Source: Neodontobutis hainanensis
Lineage: Eukaryota > Chordata > Actinopteri > Gobiiformes > Odontobutidae
Reading direction: 5' to 3'
DNA length: 64,000 nucleotides
Assembly (NCBI GenBank): GCA_024349245.1
Contig: JALDNG010000026.1
Coordinates: 730,501 to 794,500 of the forward strand
The notes under the pieces are model-generated. The model saw nothing but the letters and a program-made list of their open reading frames with translations, was not told the DNA's origin and did no database searches. Shown one piece after another: positions 10,937 through 22,398 of this stretch. Position 1 is the first letter of the stretch. Each line of letters opens with the position of its first letter. Position numbers and translations under genes: made by a program.

Positions 10937-13900
10937 GTAAATGTAAGTCCACAGTGGTTATTGAAATAATTACATCACTGTGCTTTCCATTATTTTAATA
11001 AAAAATGTTCTCCTTTTTTATATTTACATTTACAGCAAACTCTGACACAGAGGAGAATAATGCTAAAACACCAAAAACATTTCCTTACACTGAAAAATGG
11101 AAGGAGACCTTTGACTGGGTCCACTCAAGTGCTTTGGGTGAGCAATTTACCTTCTGCCGTGTTTGTCACAGAAATCTTAGCACCTTTTTAAGGGGCACCA
11201 TTGACTTAAAGCGACATTCACAAACAAACATACACAACAAAAGAGTGGCACTTGCCTTAAATGGGAATTCCCAAAACAGAACCTCACAGCCTCTGCCCTG
11301 TTCTTATGCAGCTGTCCAGTTCATTTGTCACTATTTCCATTACTCTGGTAAACAAGAGTCTAGAGAGTTTGCCCGCTGTAAACTGGGGTTGCATTACCCC
11401 AAAGATATCACCTCGGTTTGCCAGCACACTCCTTACTGTTTATATATCTATGGAGGAGTAACTGTGGAACACAACACCAAGGTGTCTGTTGTACTTGTAG
11501 GTTATTTTGATACCAAAGCCCCCAAACACTGCATTCAATTTCTGGATGCTCTTGAATACTCAGCAGACAGCCTAGAAGTCCCTAAAGCAGATGCAGTAGA
11601 GGGAATTTTAAAGAAATTTGATTTGCCTTCAGCAAACCTTGTTGCTGTGTACCTGGATGGTATGGGTGTGGCTTCCAAGCAAATGTACACACAGCTCAAA
11701 GATATCAGTCCACCTGCAGTGTCCTTAGACAGTTTGTATAGCATTGCTGATGCAGGATGTGCAGCTGCAGTAAAAGAGCTCTCAAATCAAGTATTGGAGA
11801 TGCTAGTAGACATTCACGCTCATCACTCCTCCTGCTTTACTAAGAATGACAAGCTCAGTGCTCTTTTTGGCTCTGAAGAAGATGACAGTGCATTATTTTA
11901 TGATATGATCAGTACACGTTGCTTAAAGCTATACCAGTTAGTCACCAGACTCCTGGAAATGTGGGCAGATTTGAAATCATACTTTGACAAATGCAGCACA
12001 GATGATGAAAAAGCCAAATTAATCTGCTCCCAGCTACAGGATCCTAAAATCAGGGGAAAATATATGATCCTCATTGAAGCCATAAGGCCACTGCACAATT
12101 TCCAAACAAATTTACAGCCACAAAAGGAAGGATCTCGTGCTGATTTAGTTGTCATCATGAAAGAAGCCAGCAACTTGCTGCACACATACACCTCCCGCTT
12201 CCTTCATCCTCAAGCAGCACTTCGCTTCCTCGAAGAAAGAAAACCACAAATTCTTACAAACACAAATTGCCATCTGTCAAGCACCAAAATGAGTCTTGGT
12301 GGGTCAGCTTTACAAGCATTCCTGAAAGAGTCTGAATGCTCAGATGTTCTCAAGGATCTACAAGAAGAGGCGTTGTCACTGTACATTGCACTGACTGGCA
12401 GCATTGCAGAAGCTCTGCCTCTAAGTGATGGGATGCTGGGGTCTATTGCTCAGTTGCTTAACCCTCAGAGTAGTCTCAGTTTAACTGTGAAAGCAGTAGA
12501 AGACCTTGGGACCAAGCTAGGAGCCTGTCCTACTTCTGATGAGGCAAACCTGCTCACTGGCGAGTTTTCAGAATATCAGCTGGCTGCAAAGGGACAGACT
12601 GAGGAGGAAGAAAAGGACAACTCGGAAGTTTCTCTGGAAAAGCACTGGGCAAAAGTACTGAAAGACACAAAGCCAACCTCAATCCTCAGGAAGCTGATTT
12701 TGACCTTGTTGGCTCTTCCTTGTCCTCCACTTGATTCTCAGCAGAGTTTTAACAAGGTTTGAAACTCAATCACATTAAAGCAACACTATGTAACTTTTAC
12801 CATACTATGTAAAATATGTAGACTCAAGGTTATTGTCATATTGACAACAAAAGCCAGAATAATCCTTTCATAGCTCACAATTTACTCCATTATCCATCTC
12901 TGAGTCATTTGAGATACTACCATCTTGTGAGAACACATCTTGCCAAAGCAACACAAGTTTGCACACATCTGATCTAAAAGATACATATTTGAGACATAAC
13001 AATCCCTATGTTTACAGCAGTCTTTTTAAACAGTTCTCTGCAGAGAGAGTCTTTACTGGTGCCAATACTGAAAAGTTACATAGCGTTGCTTTAAATTATT
13101 TTTGTCAAAACTACTTTTTGATTTACACTTTATCAGCTGATAACTTGTTGCATATTGTTTTATTCAGGCCTTCAAGAATAAAGAGTATGCTATAGGTTTG
13201 TCTGACAATGATACTTTGACTGAAAGTGGGTGTGAAATAATCTCTGACAGCAAAAAGGAATCCCCAATCTTTAAGAAAAAAGACAGTTTATTGGGTAAAT
13301 AGACATCATCTGACTATAATCACCTTTTTAATGTAAATAATAAAACTGTTTTTAAGAAGTGTTAAATGTCTTAACACTAAAATAATCTTTTTTATTTCTT
13401 AGAACTGAATGGTATTGATGTATCTACATTGAAGCCATGTGAAGTCCGCATTAAAAAATTAAAAGGTATGGTAAAGCTTGACAGACCTAACAGTATTTGT
13501 ATAAAGTTTTTACAAATATCTAAAAATAAATTGATGTTTTATTATTTAAATGTTAGTTTTCTTCCCAGAACCTAAGGATGGTGAAGAAAATGGGTGGAAA
13601 GAGGTAAAGGACATTTTCTACTTATCACCTTTTACTTTAAAAAATAATGTTGGAAGTTGGATGTATCAACACACCATTAAAGGTTGCAAGTGTAGCTCTA
13701 ATACATTTGGATGTGCTTGATCTTTGAATGTGTAATGGGAGTGTGTTATCTCTCAGGGGACTATTAGGGGATATTTTGGATGGGAGAGCTGCTTGCGCCA
13801 GAAGCCACAGGCCCGTACAATATTTCAGGCTGGTTCCAACACTTGGACCAAGCCTATAGGACATGAAAAGGACATCACTAAGGCTGTGGATTCCCAAGAT

Positions 13901-16900
13901 GAGGTGGTAGGTATACCATGAGTATACTACCAGAATTCTCATGGGCGGGGACCAGCCTTAAATACTAGCTGTGCTGTTTTATCACAAGCATAATGCTGTT
14001 TGATTAATTCTCCTTCTACTTCTCTAGTGGGTTTATGAAGCTTATGAACAAATCAAGAAAATAATTAAGAATCACCATAAGAAAATAAAATCTTTGCATA
14101 TTTCTTGGTGATGGATGGAACTGGCTGTTAACAAATTTACGCTTGGCTATTTTCATGCTATTGAGGCCTTTACAAATTTAGGTATAATTGAAGTTATTTT
14201 CTATATTGTGTGCATTGTTTCAGGATGAACAGACAGAGTCATCGTCCAATAAGTCCACACCAAGAGGGAGACGGAAACATACCTATCAGGTATTGTCTAA
14301 ACAAAAGCCACCAATGCCACAATTATTTGATTTGACATAGTAATTCAGTTTTTTGTTGCATTCCCATATTTCCCATTTATTGTTTTAAGGATGGTAAAGG
14401 TTTTCTGTCTGGAGAGTTGGTGTGGGGAAAATTAAAGGGCTTTTCTTGGTGGCCTGGAACTGTGATGCCTTGGAAAACAAAATCTTCTCCTCCGGGCATG
14501 AGAAGAGTAGAGTGGTTTGGAGATGGGATGTTCTCAGAGGTTTGTACAATGGGGCTGGTTTTATTATCTTCAACGTGTTAAGGCAGCCGTTTTACACAGT
14601 TGGTTAATTTTGCAGATCTACACAGAGCGCCTGTCGCCGTTTAGTTCCTTCTCCATGTGCTTCTGCAAACATTCCTTTGCTAGCTTGCCAGTGTACAAGG
14701 ACGCCATCTTTCAAATACTTGAGGTAAGAGAACACAACTAAATACACTGTGTAAAAGAGGCCACTTTGACTATCAAAGTAAAAAAATAAAATAAATTCAA
14801 ATGTTGCATGAGACAGTCAAACTCAACATTAAAACATGATAAGGCAGACAAAGAAACATTTTTGTTGCACATAATTAAACCTAGTTATGAACTGCAGTTG
14901 GCAGGTGTACGATGTGGGAAGTCTTTTACTGTTCCTGATGGAGATAAGGACAAAGAGCTGAAGCTGATGCTGGACTGGGCCCTGGAAGGGTTTCTTCCTA
15001 CAGGCCCTGAGGGATTTATGCCACCTGGTATGTCATTTATAAATGTGAGACATTATTAAAAGGTGATTTTTTTTTTGTTTAATTTTTTTAATCTTTTGGT
15101 CTTTAAGAGTCTCTTGCAAATATGGATTCTTCTGACTCGGCTCTCTCAGACTACCAGCCACCAGCAAAAAGGAAATATGTTTTAAAAAACAAGGTGAATC
15201 TACCCCTTGTTTCCTTCAGTAGGGGTAAGTATAATTTTCAAAATTGTATTCAATATTAACTTGACTCTGTGTAATCATTTAAGTTTTATTTTTTATTTTT
15301 TTAGAATCCATGGTTGAAAGCCTCAAAAAGAAAGGAAACACTCTTGAAAGTAAGCTTTGTGTTTATAATAGAAAAAAAATTGCTTCCAAATAAGCTTGTT
15401 TCTAAGTTGAGGTTCATTATTTCAGATTTTTGTTTGTCTTGTGGAACTTCTGAGACTGAAGTACAACACCCCTTGTTTGAAGGGAGCCTTTGTCCTAAAT
15501 GCAAGGTAATAACCCCAATCTGTCTTTTTCTTTTCTAATGTGGCCTGTTTGTCTCCATTTCAGTTCAGTTAACAGTTCACATATCTCTGTAAAACTACCT
15601 TGTCTGTAGGAAAACTTCACTGAGACGCTCTTTCGCTATGATGAGGACGGCTACCAGTCGTATTGCACTGTGTGTTGTGGAGGCCTAGAAGTCATTCTCT
15701 GTGAGAATCCCAGTTGCTGCAGGTGATAGTAAAATCAAGGACATTAAATTGATTTTATACAAAATTAAATGTGTCTATTGGATATTTATATTATATATAT
15801 GTATGCTGCTCTCTTAGATGTTTTTGTAAAGACTGCCTGGAGATCCTGGTTGAACCTGGAACCTTTGACAAACTGAAAGAGGTTGATCCTTGGTGCTGCT
15901 ACATGTGCCGGCCATCAGAGTGTAAAGGAAACCTCAAACTCAGGCCAGACTGGAGTGTTAGGGTGCAGGATTTTTTTGCCAACAACAGCGCTTATGAATT
16001 TGTAAGTGACACGTAGAAAAACTCAGAAGTCTCTTGCCACTTTCATTTGAATATCTGGTGTTAAATGTCACTATGTAACCAAATATACCAACATACGATG
16101 CAAACCAGTATTTCTGGTCTTTTCAGTTTGTTGAAAGGACAGGATCAAATACAGATAGAAATGTGTGATAAACTAAAGGCCATTCAACAGGGTAACATAT
16201 TTGAAAGAGCCTAACCCTATTAGAAATAGAAAACTTTCCACTGGATCACTGTAAACTTGTTTTTTCTTTTCCAGGAAACAACATATGAAAATTTATAACA
16301 TTTAATTTTTTCTTTTTATAACAGGAGCCTCACAGAGTTTACCCATCCATCACTGCTGATCGGCGCAGACCACTCCGAGTGCTTTCACTATTTGATGGCA
16401 TTGCAACAGGTGTTTTTTGTTTTTTTAACAGGAAATCAAATGTTAATATAATATTATATTATATTATTTTATATTTTTAAGTGATTGCAGTTAACTTGTA
16501 AATTGTACGGCATAACAGGATACCTTGTGCTGAAAGACCTGGGCTTTAAGATCGAGCGCTACATTGCTTCAGAAATCTGTGATGATTCAATTGCTGTAGG
16601 AATGATCAAGCATGAAGGAAAGATAGAATATGTCAATGACGTTCGCTCCATCACAAGAAAACATGTAAGTACAGAACAGCTGTCTTTGTTTTGTTTTTTT
16701 TTCATGACATGTATACATACATATACATCTTATACATGCACATCTTTACATAGCCTTTATGTCACATATAATATTTGCAGCTGGCAGATTGGGGGCCATT
16801 TGACCTTTTGATTGGAGGGAGTCCATGTAATGACCTGTCCATGGTCAATCCTCTTCGAAAAGGATTATTTGGTATAAGATTTTCAAACTTATAGTCCATT

Positions 16901-18048
16901 TTATTAACTTTAATTATAAAATAGGCAGAGAGGATGTTTTTAATACAAACTTTTTCCTGTCTATTTCCTGCAGAGGGCACTGGAAGGCTATTCTTTGAGT
17001 TCTACCGCATACTGACCTTGTTGAAACCACGGGAAGATGATGACCGGCCATTTTTCTGGTTGTTTGAAAATGTCGTTTTCATGAGTAGCAACGACAAGGA
17101 AGATATCTGCAGGTTTCTTGAGGTAATTAAATGATATCCTTGTAAAAGAGAGCTTGTTAAAGCAGGGTAAGGAAAATTAACCTTACATTATTTGCTTTGA
17201 TTCAGTGTAATCCAATTCTCGTTGATGCCGTGAAAGTAAGTCCTGCTCACAGAGCACGCTACTTTTGGGGAAACCTCCCTGGAATGAACAGGTAACATAT
17301 GCGGACAGATATTTCATCAGTTAGTAAATAATTGTATTTCCACTGTAGGATAAAACATTAATGCAACTGTATTTTACAGACCTCTGGCAACTTCTCTGGA
17401 TGACAAAGTTTCCCTGCAGGATTGTTTGGAAGTTGGACGTGTTGCAAAGGTGAAAGCTTTTCCTGTATTTGTCCTGTACTTGGTGCAGTGTTGTAGTTGG
17501 AACACACATCATTATTTACATGTCTAACTGTCAGTTGTCATCTTCTTCTGCAGTTTGACAAAGTACGGACCATAACAACAAAGTCTAACTCCATAAGGCA
17601 AGGGAAGAGTGGTCCTCTGCCTGTAGCAATGAATGGCAGAGAAGATTATCTGTGGTGTACAGAACTTGAACAGTAAGCATCATACATTCATGTAATCTAT
17701 ATAAATATTAGGATTTACATTAAAGACAATGTATGTGATTAAAATAAATTTACATACTGTCACAAACAATAAATACTTGGTTACACTGTGCATAAAAAGT
17801 ATTGCACATACAGTATATAATAAATCTAAAATCCTAGTTTCCATAAAGTAATAAGTCATACAATGGTCACACTAGTTTGTTGTTTTTCCAGGATTTTTGG
17901 CTTTCCCAAACACTACACAGATGTGAACAACATGGGACGGTCTCAGAGGCAGAAAGTCCTGGGTCGCTCCTGGAGTGTCCCTGTGATCCGTCATCTTTTT
18001 GCTCCTCTGAAAGATTATTTTGAATGTGAATGTGAGAGTGTAAACTGA
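10268..18048 (+). CDS. dnmt3b: De novo DNA (cytosine-5)-methyltransferase, DNMT3B type, with CH and hAT-transposase-derived N-terminus
   Basis: This gene places 5-methylcytosine on CpG DNA in the nucleus. Coding exons: 10268-10391, 10534-10679, 10786-10936, 11036-12756, 13168-13294, 13403-13465, 13569-13603, 13757-13906, 14224-14289, 14390-14539, 14616-14723, 14898-15027, 15108-15224, 15305-15349, 15426-15505, 15610-15722, 15818-16001, 16325-16409, 16519-16664, 16781-16871, 16974-17122, 17206-17291, 17380-17449, 17554-17672, 17892-18048. All phases agree (1470 aa). Domains: EB1-like CH (about 17-122), transposase-derived segment (141-714), PWWP with the DNMT3-typical SWWP (about 862-950), Cys-rich ADD (about 1045-1170), methyltransferase (1171-1470). 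Motif I FDGIATG, motif IV PCN (Cys about 1263), the ENV glutamate (about 1309) and the C-terminal GRSWSVPVIRHLFAPLKDYF are intact, so it should be active. GWESCLRQKP matches DNMT3B rather than DNMT3A. Zebrafish dnmt3bb-type genes are the likely orthologues; which duplicate is not resolved. Confidence 0.95.
11036..12756 (+). other. hAT-transposase-derived giant exon inside dnmt3b (domesticated)
   Basis: A single 1721-bp exon gives 574 stop-free codons in frame with the exons on both sides (enters in phase 1, leaves in phase 0). It starts with a BED-like zinc finger: EKWKETFDWVHSSALG, then C-x2-C-x16-H-x5-H (about residues 181-207). The middle keeps the order of a hAT RNase-H region, including NLVAVYLDGMGVASKQM in place of the usual NL.G...DGA..M.G. 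The position of the conserved Cys-x2-His segment reads DSLYSIADAGCAA instead. The last 45 codons (HWAKVLKDTKPTSILRKLIL, then LLALPCPPLDSQQSFNKV) resemble the C-terminal hAT dimerisation motif. Uninterrupted coding with apparent loss of catalytic positions suggests domestication as a DNA- or protein-binding module. Assignment rests on recalled family patterns. Confidence 0.8.
12779..13090. mobile_element. 312-bp MITE flanked by TTAA, in dnmt3b intron 4
   Basis: The ends are near-perfect 20-bp inverted repeats: AGCAACACTATGTAACTTTT on the left and its complement on the right with one mismatch. Both ends abut TTAA (12775-12778 and 13091-13094), the target duplication of piggyBac-type transposons. 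No transposase is encoded. The element is wholly intronic, right after the transposase-derived exon. Confidence 0.8.
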
Positions 18049-20085
18049 ATGTTCAGTCAGATGTTGTCACCTTTCGTGTCCAGGTAAACTCTCCTTTTAT
18101 CATGTAAATAATATAAGTGAACTGATTTTAACGTCATCTGGATTTATCACCAGCAAATAGACACTTTTTCTTGATCACAGGAACTTCTTTTATACTTTAT
18201 GGTGCTCAGAGTAGTTTTCTACCTCACCACAGATTCACAGATTATTTTTATTTAATTTTTTAAAAGAGGTTATGCATGTTCTTTTTTTAGACTCTTTAAA
18301 TCTTCTTAAAACTTTTATCTAATGTTTGAGTGTTTGTTGGTATGGTGTTTTGTAGTCATTGCCAGGAGAACATGCAAATCATTAAGTAATTTTAGTTTTT
18401 AAAATTGATAACTTGTATAACTTTTTTATATATCTAATTTGTGGAGCCTCTGTAACTGATTGGAGTTACTGTTTTTTTGTTTTTTTTCTGGTTTGTACTT
18501 GGTCCATTTTGTGAACGCTGATGAGACCAATTCTACGTACAGTTGTGCTTATAGGTTTACATACAAACCTTTTTTTCACTCATAGTTAGTGGTTGGCTGA
18601 AGTCATTTATTGTCAAACTATTCTTTTTAAGTCATAATGACAACAAAAACTACCCAAATAACCCTGATTAAACGTTTACTACATACAAGTATTCAGTTAC
18701 ATAGCCCAGTTTAATACCATATATTGACACCTTTAACATCAATGACAGCTTGAAGGTGGATGAGGCTCTTTATTTTCTAAGATGGTAAAGCTGCCCATTC
18801 TTCTTGGCAAAAAGCCTCCAATTCCTGTAAATTGTTGGGCTGTCTTACATGAACTGCACGTTTGAGTTCTCCCCAGAGTGGCTCAATGATATTGAGGTCA
18901 GGAGACTGAGATGGACAGAACCTTCACTTTATGTTGCTTTGCCTTTGTATCTCACACATCCCCAAAACATCATCAATCCACCTCCATGTTTCACAGTAGA
19001 ATGTGTACCTTTCATCATAGGCCTTGTTGACTCCTCTCCAAACGTAATGTTTATGGTTGTGACCAAATTTTGGTCTCATCACTCCAAATGACTGTTCCAG
19101 ACATTTTGAGGCTTGTCCTTGTGCTGTTTCGCATTTACCTGAACGTGGCTTGGTCTAAACAGAATCCCTCATTTTGAACACTGCTGATTGGCTTTCTTAA
19201 GTCCTTGGATATCTTTTTATATCGCTTTCTTGTTTTATACAGTTCAATTACCCTTTCCCGCAGATTCTTTGATAATTCTTTTGCTTTTTCCATGACTCAC
19301 AATCCAGAAATATCAGATGGTAGTTATCTTTGGTATACATTCAAACTCATTTATGTCATCTTGTTAGCATGTAATCAGGCCATAATCACCAGGGTATGTA
19401 AACATTTGATCGGGGTCATTTAGGTTGTTTCTGTTGTCATTCTGATATAAAAAGAGTAAACATGTTTTTTGTGTTATCATATTCTTTGAAAAATGGCCAA
19501 TCACAAATTCTGCCAGGGTATGTAAACTTATGAGCACAACTGTACATAACACTGTCAACAAAACATGTACAAAGATGAGACCTGAGGTAAATCATGTACT
19601 GTATGTAATATATTGTATGAATGCTGTAATGCAGGAAATATATGCATCATAATTATGTTCTGTTACACTGTGACAATAATCACAAACATGATCAGTACAA
19701 TCTACCAGCAAATGTGAAAACAGTGAATAATGACAAAAAGTTTATGCCATGAGAGAAAATAATTGACCAGAAAATCCTGTTTGTTTTATAAGTAGATTGG
19801 TATGAAGGTGAAAAGGTCAAATAATATGTCAGTTGTGTAGAGAAAAACAAGTGAAACTTAACATTTTTAGTGTACTGTTTTTTTTTTTGTTAGTGTCAGT
19901 GGATTTCTACACAAAACTCTACTGTAATATGTCGGATTCCCTTTACCTCATTGTTTTTATAAGAATCACAATGGTGCTGATTTTGCATGTATGACTCGGA
20001 AAACCTTTCAATGTTGAAATCTCTGCCTTAAAATGTTTTTAACGCAACATAAAAATAAAATAGTGCTAATTAGAGTTGTGCTGCT
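18049..20085 (+). terminator. dnmt3b 3' untranslated region and polyadenylation signal
   Basis: From the stop codon onward the first canonical AATAAA I find on + is at 20054-20059, giving a 3' UTR of about 2 kb that contains a Tc1 element. An ATTAAA near 18665 lies inside the Tc1 element and could act as an earlier site. The end lies against the 3' end of the minus-strand C6orf226-like gene. Confidence 0.5.
18540..19542 (-). mobile_element. Degenerate Tc1/mariner element in the dnmt3b 3' UTR
   Basis: The ends are inverted repeats starting CAGTTGTGCT..A.GTTTACATAC and flanked by TA on both sides, the Tc1 target duplication. The body is 1003 bp against roughly 1.6 kb for an intact fish Tc1. 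The minus strand retains transposase fragments, including LNIIEPLWGELKRAV around 18850-18900, the region near the last catalytic acidic residue. Frames are broken, so it is inactive. It lies antisense to dnmt3b. Confidence 0.88.
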
Positions 20086-20188
20086 AATCTTTTTATTGTA
20101 AACAGAAATAACATCTGTTTAATGAAATTAAACCGTATTTTTGCAAATATAAAAATAATATACATTTTTTCTTATAAAGGCAACAGTG

Positions 20189-20695
20189 TCAAGTGGAATC
20201 TGGGGATTGTTCCCAGGGCTTTGTTCTCCTATGCATCTTAGATGGAGTTGGAGTCTCATTGGTTGGTTGTACGTCCAGTTTTTTCACTCCAGGCACATCT
20301 TTTCCCTCCTGAACAAGTTTCATGACTTCTGCAAAGGACATGGCCTTCCCCTCGGTCTCAGCAGGGATCTCTGTGGATGGGTCCATTCTCAAACTAGAGT
20401 CTGACCGTGAAAGTGTCCCGGATAGCAGCTGTCCACCCCTGCCCCGTCGCCACTGTCTGAATGCGCCCCTGTCAATGGGCTCTACAAACCTAGTGAGCAC
20501 ACAATGCTTTAAGACACAGTTTCGAAATAATAAGTGAAAGTGTAACGCAACCAAATACCTGTTATAAAAGAAGAGCTTCAGGTCTAGTAGTTCATCTCTG
20601 CTGCTGTTGGCTTTGTGCATCGCTCGCAAACCATCCTGAAACCTCGCATCTGACTCAAAGTTATACGACTCAAATCTACTGAAAACACACTCCAT
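20189..20695 (-). CDS. Small C6orf226/PEX39-like protein with KPWE motif
   Basis: Two coding exons (20559-20695 and 20189-20489) join in phase to give 145 aa; the intron is 69 bp with GT-AG ends. The C-terminal half carries SFAEVMKLVQEGKDVPGVKKLDV and, near the end, RRTKPWEQ. This is the conserved block of vertebrate C6orf226, which has recently been linked to peroxisomal matrix protein import (PEX39, a PEX7-binding factor). The N-terminal half is Arg-rich and not recognised. I took the ATG at 20693-20695 (MECVFSRF); an upstream in-frame ATG at 20762-20764 would add 23 residues. A minus-strand AATAAA at 20097-20092 closes the gene. Orthology is probable, not certain. Confidence 0.68.
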   Translation of the reverse strand: MECVFSRFESYNFESDARFQDGLRAMHKANSSRDELLDLKLFFYNRYLVALHFHLLFRNCVLKHCVLTRFVEPIDRGAFRQWRRGRGGQLLSGTLSRSDSSLRMDPSTEIPAETEGKAMSFAEVMKLVQEGKDVPGVKKLDVQPTNETPTPSKMHRRTKPWEQSPDST

Positions 20696-20764
20696 TTTAA
20701 GTTTTAAATTCCTGTTAGAAATGACTTTGAACGGAGAAAGATCTTTAGTCCTAAATAAACACAA

Positions 20765-22398
20765 GACGACGTATCCACCATGGCTGCTTTATTTTGAAAC
20801 AACAAGCGCGAAACATGAAGCTGAGTAACCAGCATGGAAGTTACTGTAGCGCCCCTGGAGGTGTGGGTGAATACAACAACCCCACAGGGCTAGTCTGGAA
20901 TTAAATGGTAATCTTAAGAATGTAACTGGAAACCCATTTCTATAAAAAAAATTATGCTGCTCTTTTGTATTTGTGTAAAATTCTGTTTTAATTTTATTTT
21001 AAATATCTATATCTACAATACAATTGTGACACAGGGCACATCAAAATCATTTTGGGTTGCTCATTTTATCATAAATATAAACCTGACGTAGACCAGCATA
21101 ACCAGCCATAAAGCTGTCTTAAATTAGTTTGTTTTTTAAGCTTTTTTTAAAGTCAACATATTTCTAGATTTTAGTATGCAACTTTATGAAGAATATTTAT
21201 TATGTTGTGGTCCAGAAAACGTAAGCAAATATAAAATTACGTCCTAATAGCATCTTTTTTGTTATTGTTTATTGCAGTGACCTATTTAATGTGTTTTACC
21301 CTCACTTTAGATTTAAAACTAGGCTACACTCCACCGGGAGGTAACCTACATTGTTGTTTTAGTTGCATGCCACAGATGAGGGTGAACACGTGTGGAGAGT
21401 GGAAACGTGACACTGTGTGACTGTGTGACTCTTAAACTCGGTGTGCCCTTGGCCACAGCTGCCAGTGGAGACAGGAGTATTTCAGAGGCTCTGCTCTGGA
21501 TCGTAGTTTGGGAGGAACACATTTTTGCCATTTAGCTAACATAATTAAGTAAATTCTAGCCAAAAAATATGGGGAATTTGTTTTGTGCCATTTTACATTT
21601 CCAGAAAATCAAGAGTCACACACCTAGTGACAGAGGATCATGCTCCCTGCAGGCGAGGAGCTCTTATCTTATTAACTTCTTAGTGCTTACTTTTTCTTTT
21701 TTTAAGCCTGTTGACGCAACAGCTAGAAGCGGATTTTTGTCGAGTTTCTATGTATTAACTGATAAAATTATAGACAAATATTATGTAAATGTAATATTTA
21801 AATAGACCTAATCTCAGACTGGTATGTACAGTAGGTCAGGTTTTATTGATTAAAAGGTTAATGTCGACAAAATACTATGAAGCTAAATATAAAAAACATT
21901 TGTGTTCGTTTTCAGCAACATTATTTGCTCATAAATATCATCATACAATAACACCAAATACACCAATACAATCCAACATTTTCAGCCTTAACCTATGTAC
22001 ACTGACGGTCAAGCCTTCATGCACAGCTTGAGTTTGGTGGAGTATATCTGCGTTGCTGTACTTTGCTTTGGTACAATGTTGGCCGCTGCGTGGAGCGAGA
22101 AGGACGAGCAAAGCAGAAGGTCAAAGTGCTACTGGAGCTGCAGTCATAGTTTGCGTCCTGGAAAGTGAAATTAAAGAAGTTTACAACTGTAGAATAAAAA
22201 CTCAAAAGACTAAAAAAACTCAAAAATTCTATTAATTGAGTTGAATATGACTCCTCCGTCACATTAGAGCCGAAATGTGGTTCTCTACTGACAAAGGAAT
22301 GGCTTTGATTCAAAGAAGCCTTGTTCTGAAGAACAACTGAGCTGATGAATGAATACTGACAACTCATACAAAAACACATCATGAGATAAATTAGACCT
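20765..22398 (-). other. Spacer: 5' end of the C6orf226-like gene and probable 3' UTR of the MTCL-family gene
   Basis: No coding gene is seen. The right part is probably the 3' UTR of the minus-strand coiled-coil gene; a minus-strand AATAAA occurs at about 21847-21842. Two CTGTGTGA units lie near 21411-21428. Remaining sequence is AT-rich and unremarkable. Confidence 0.45.

Noticed and set aside
14032..14113. Possible extra dnmt3b exon after a CTCTAG acceptor (WVYEAYEQIKK..)
   Set aside because: It runs into a TGA after about 24 codons, has no convincing donor before it, and the neighbouring exons already join in phase without it.
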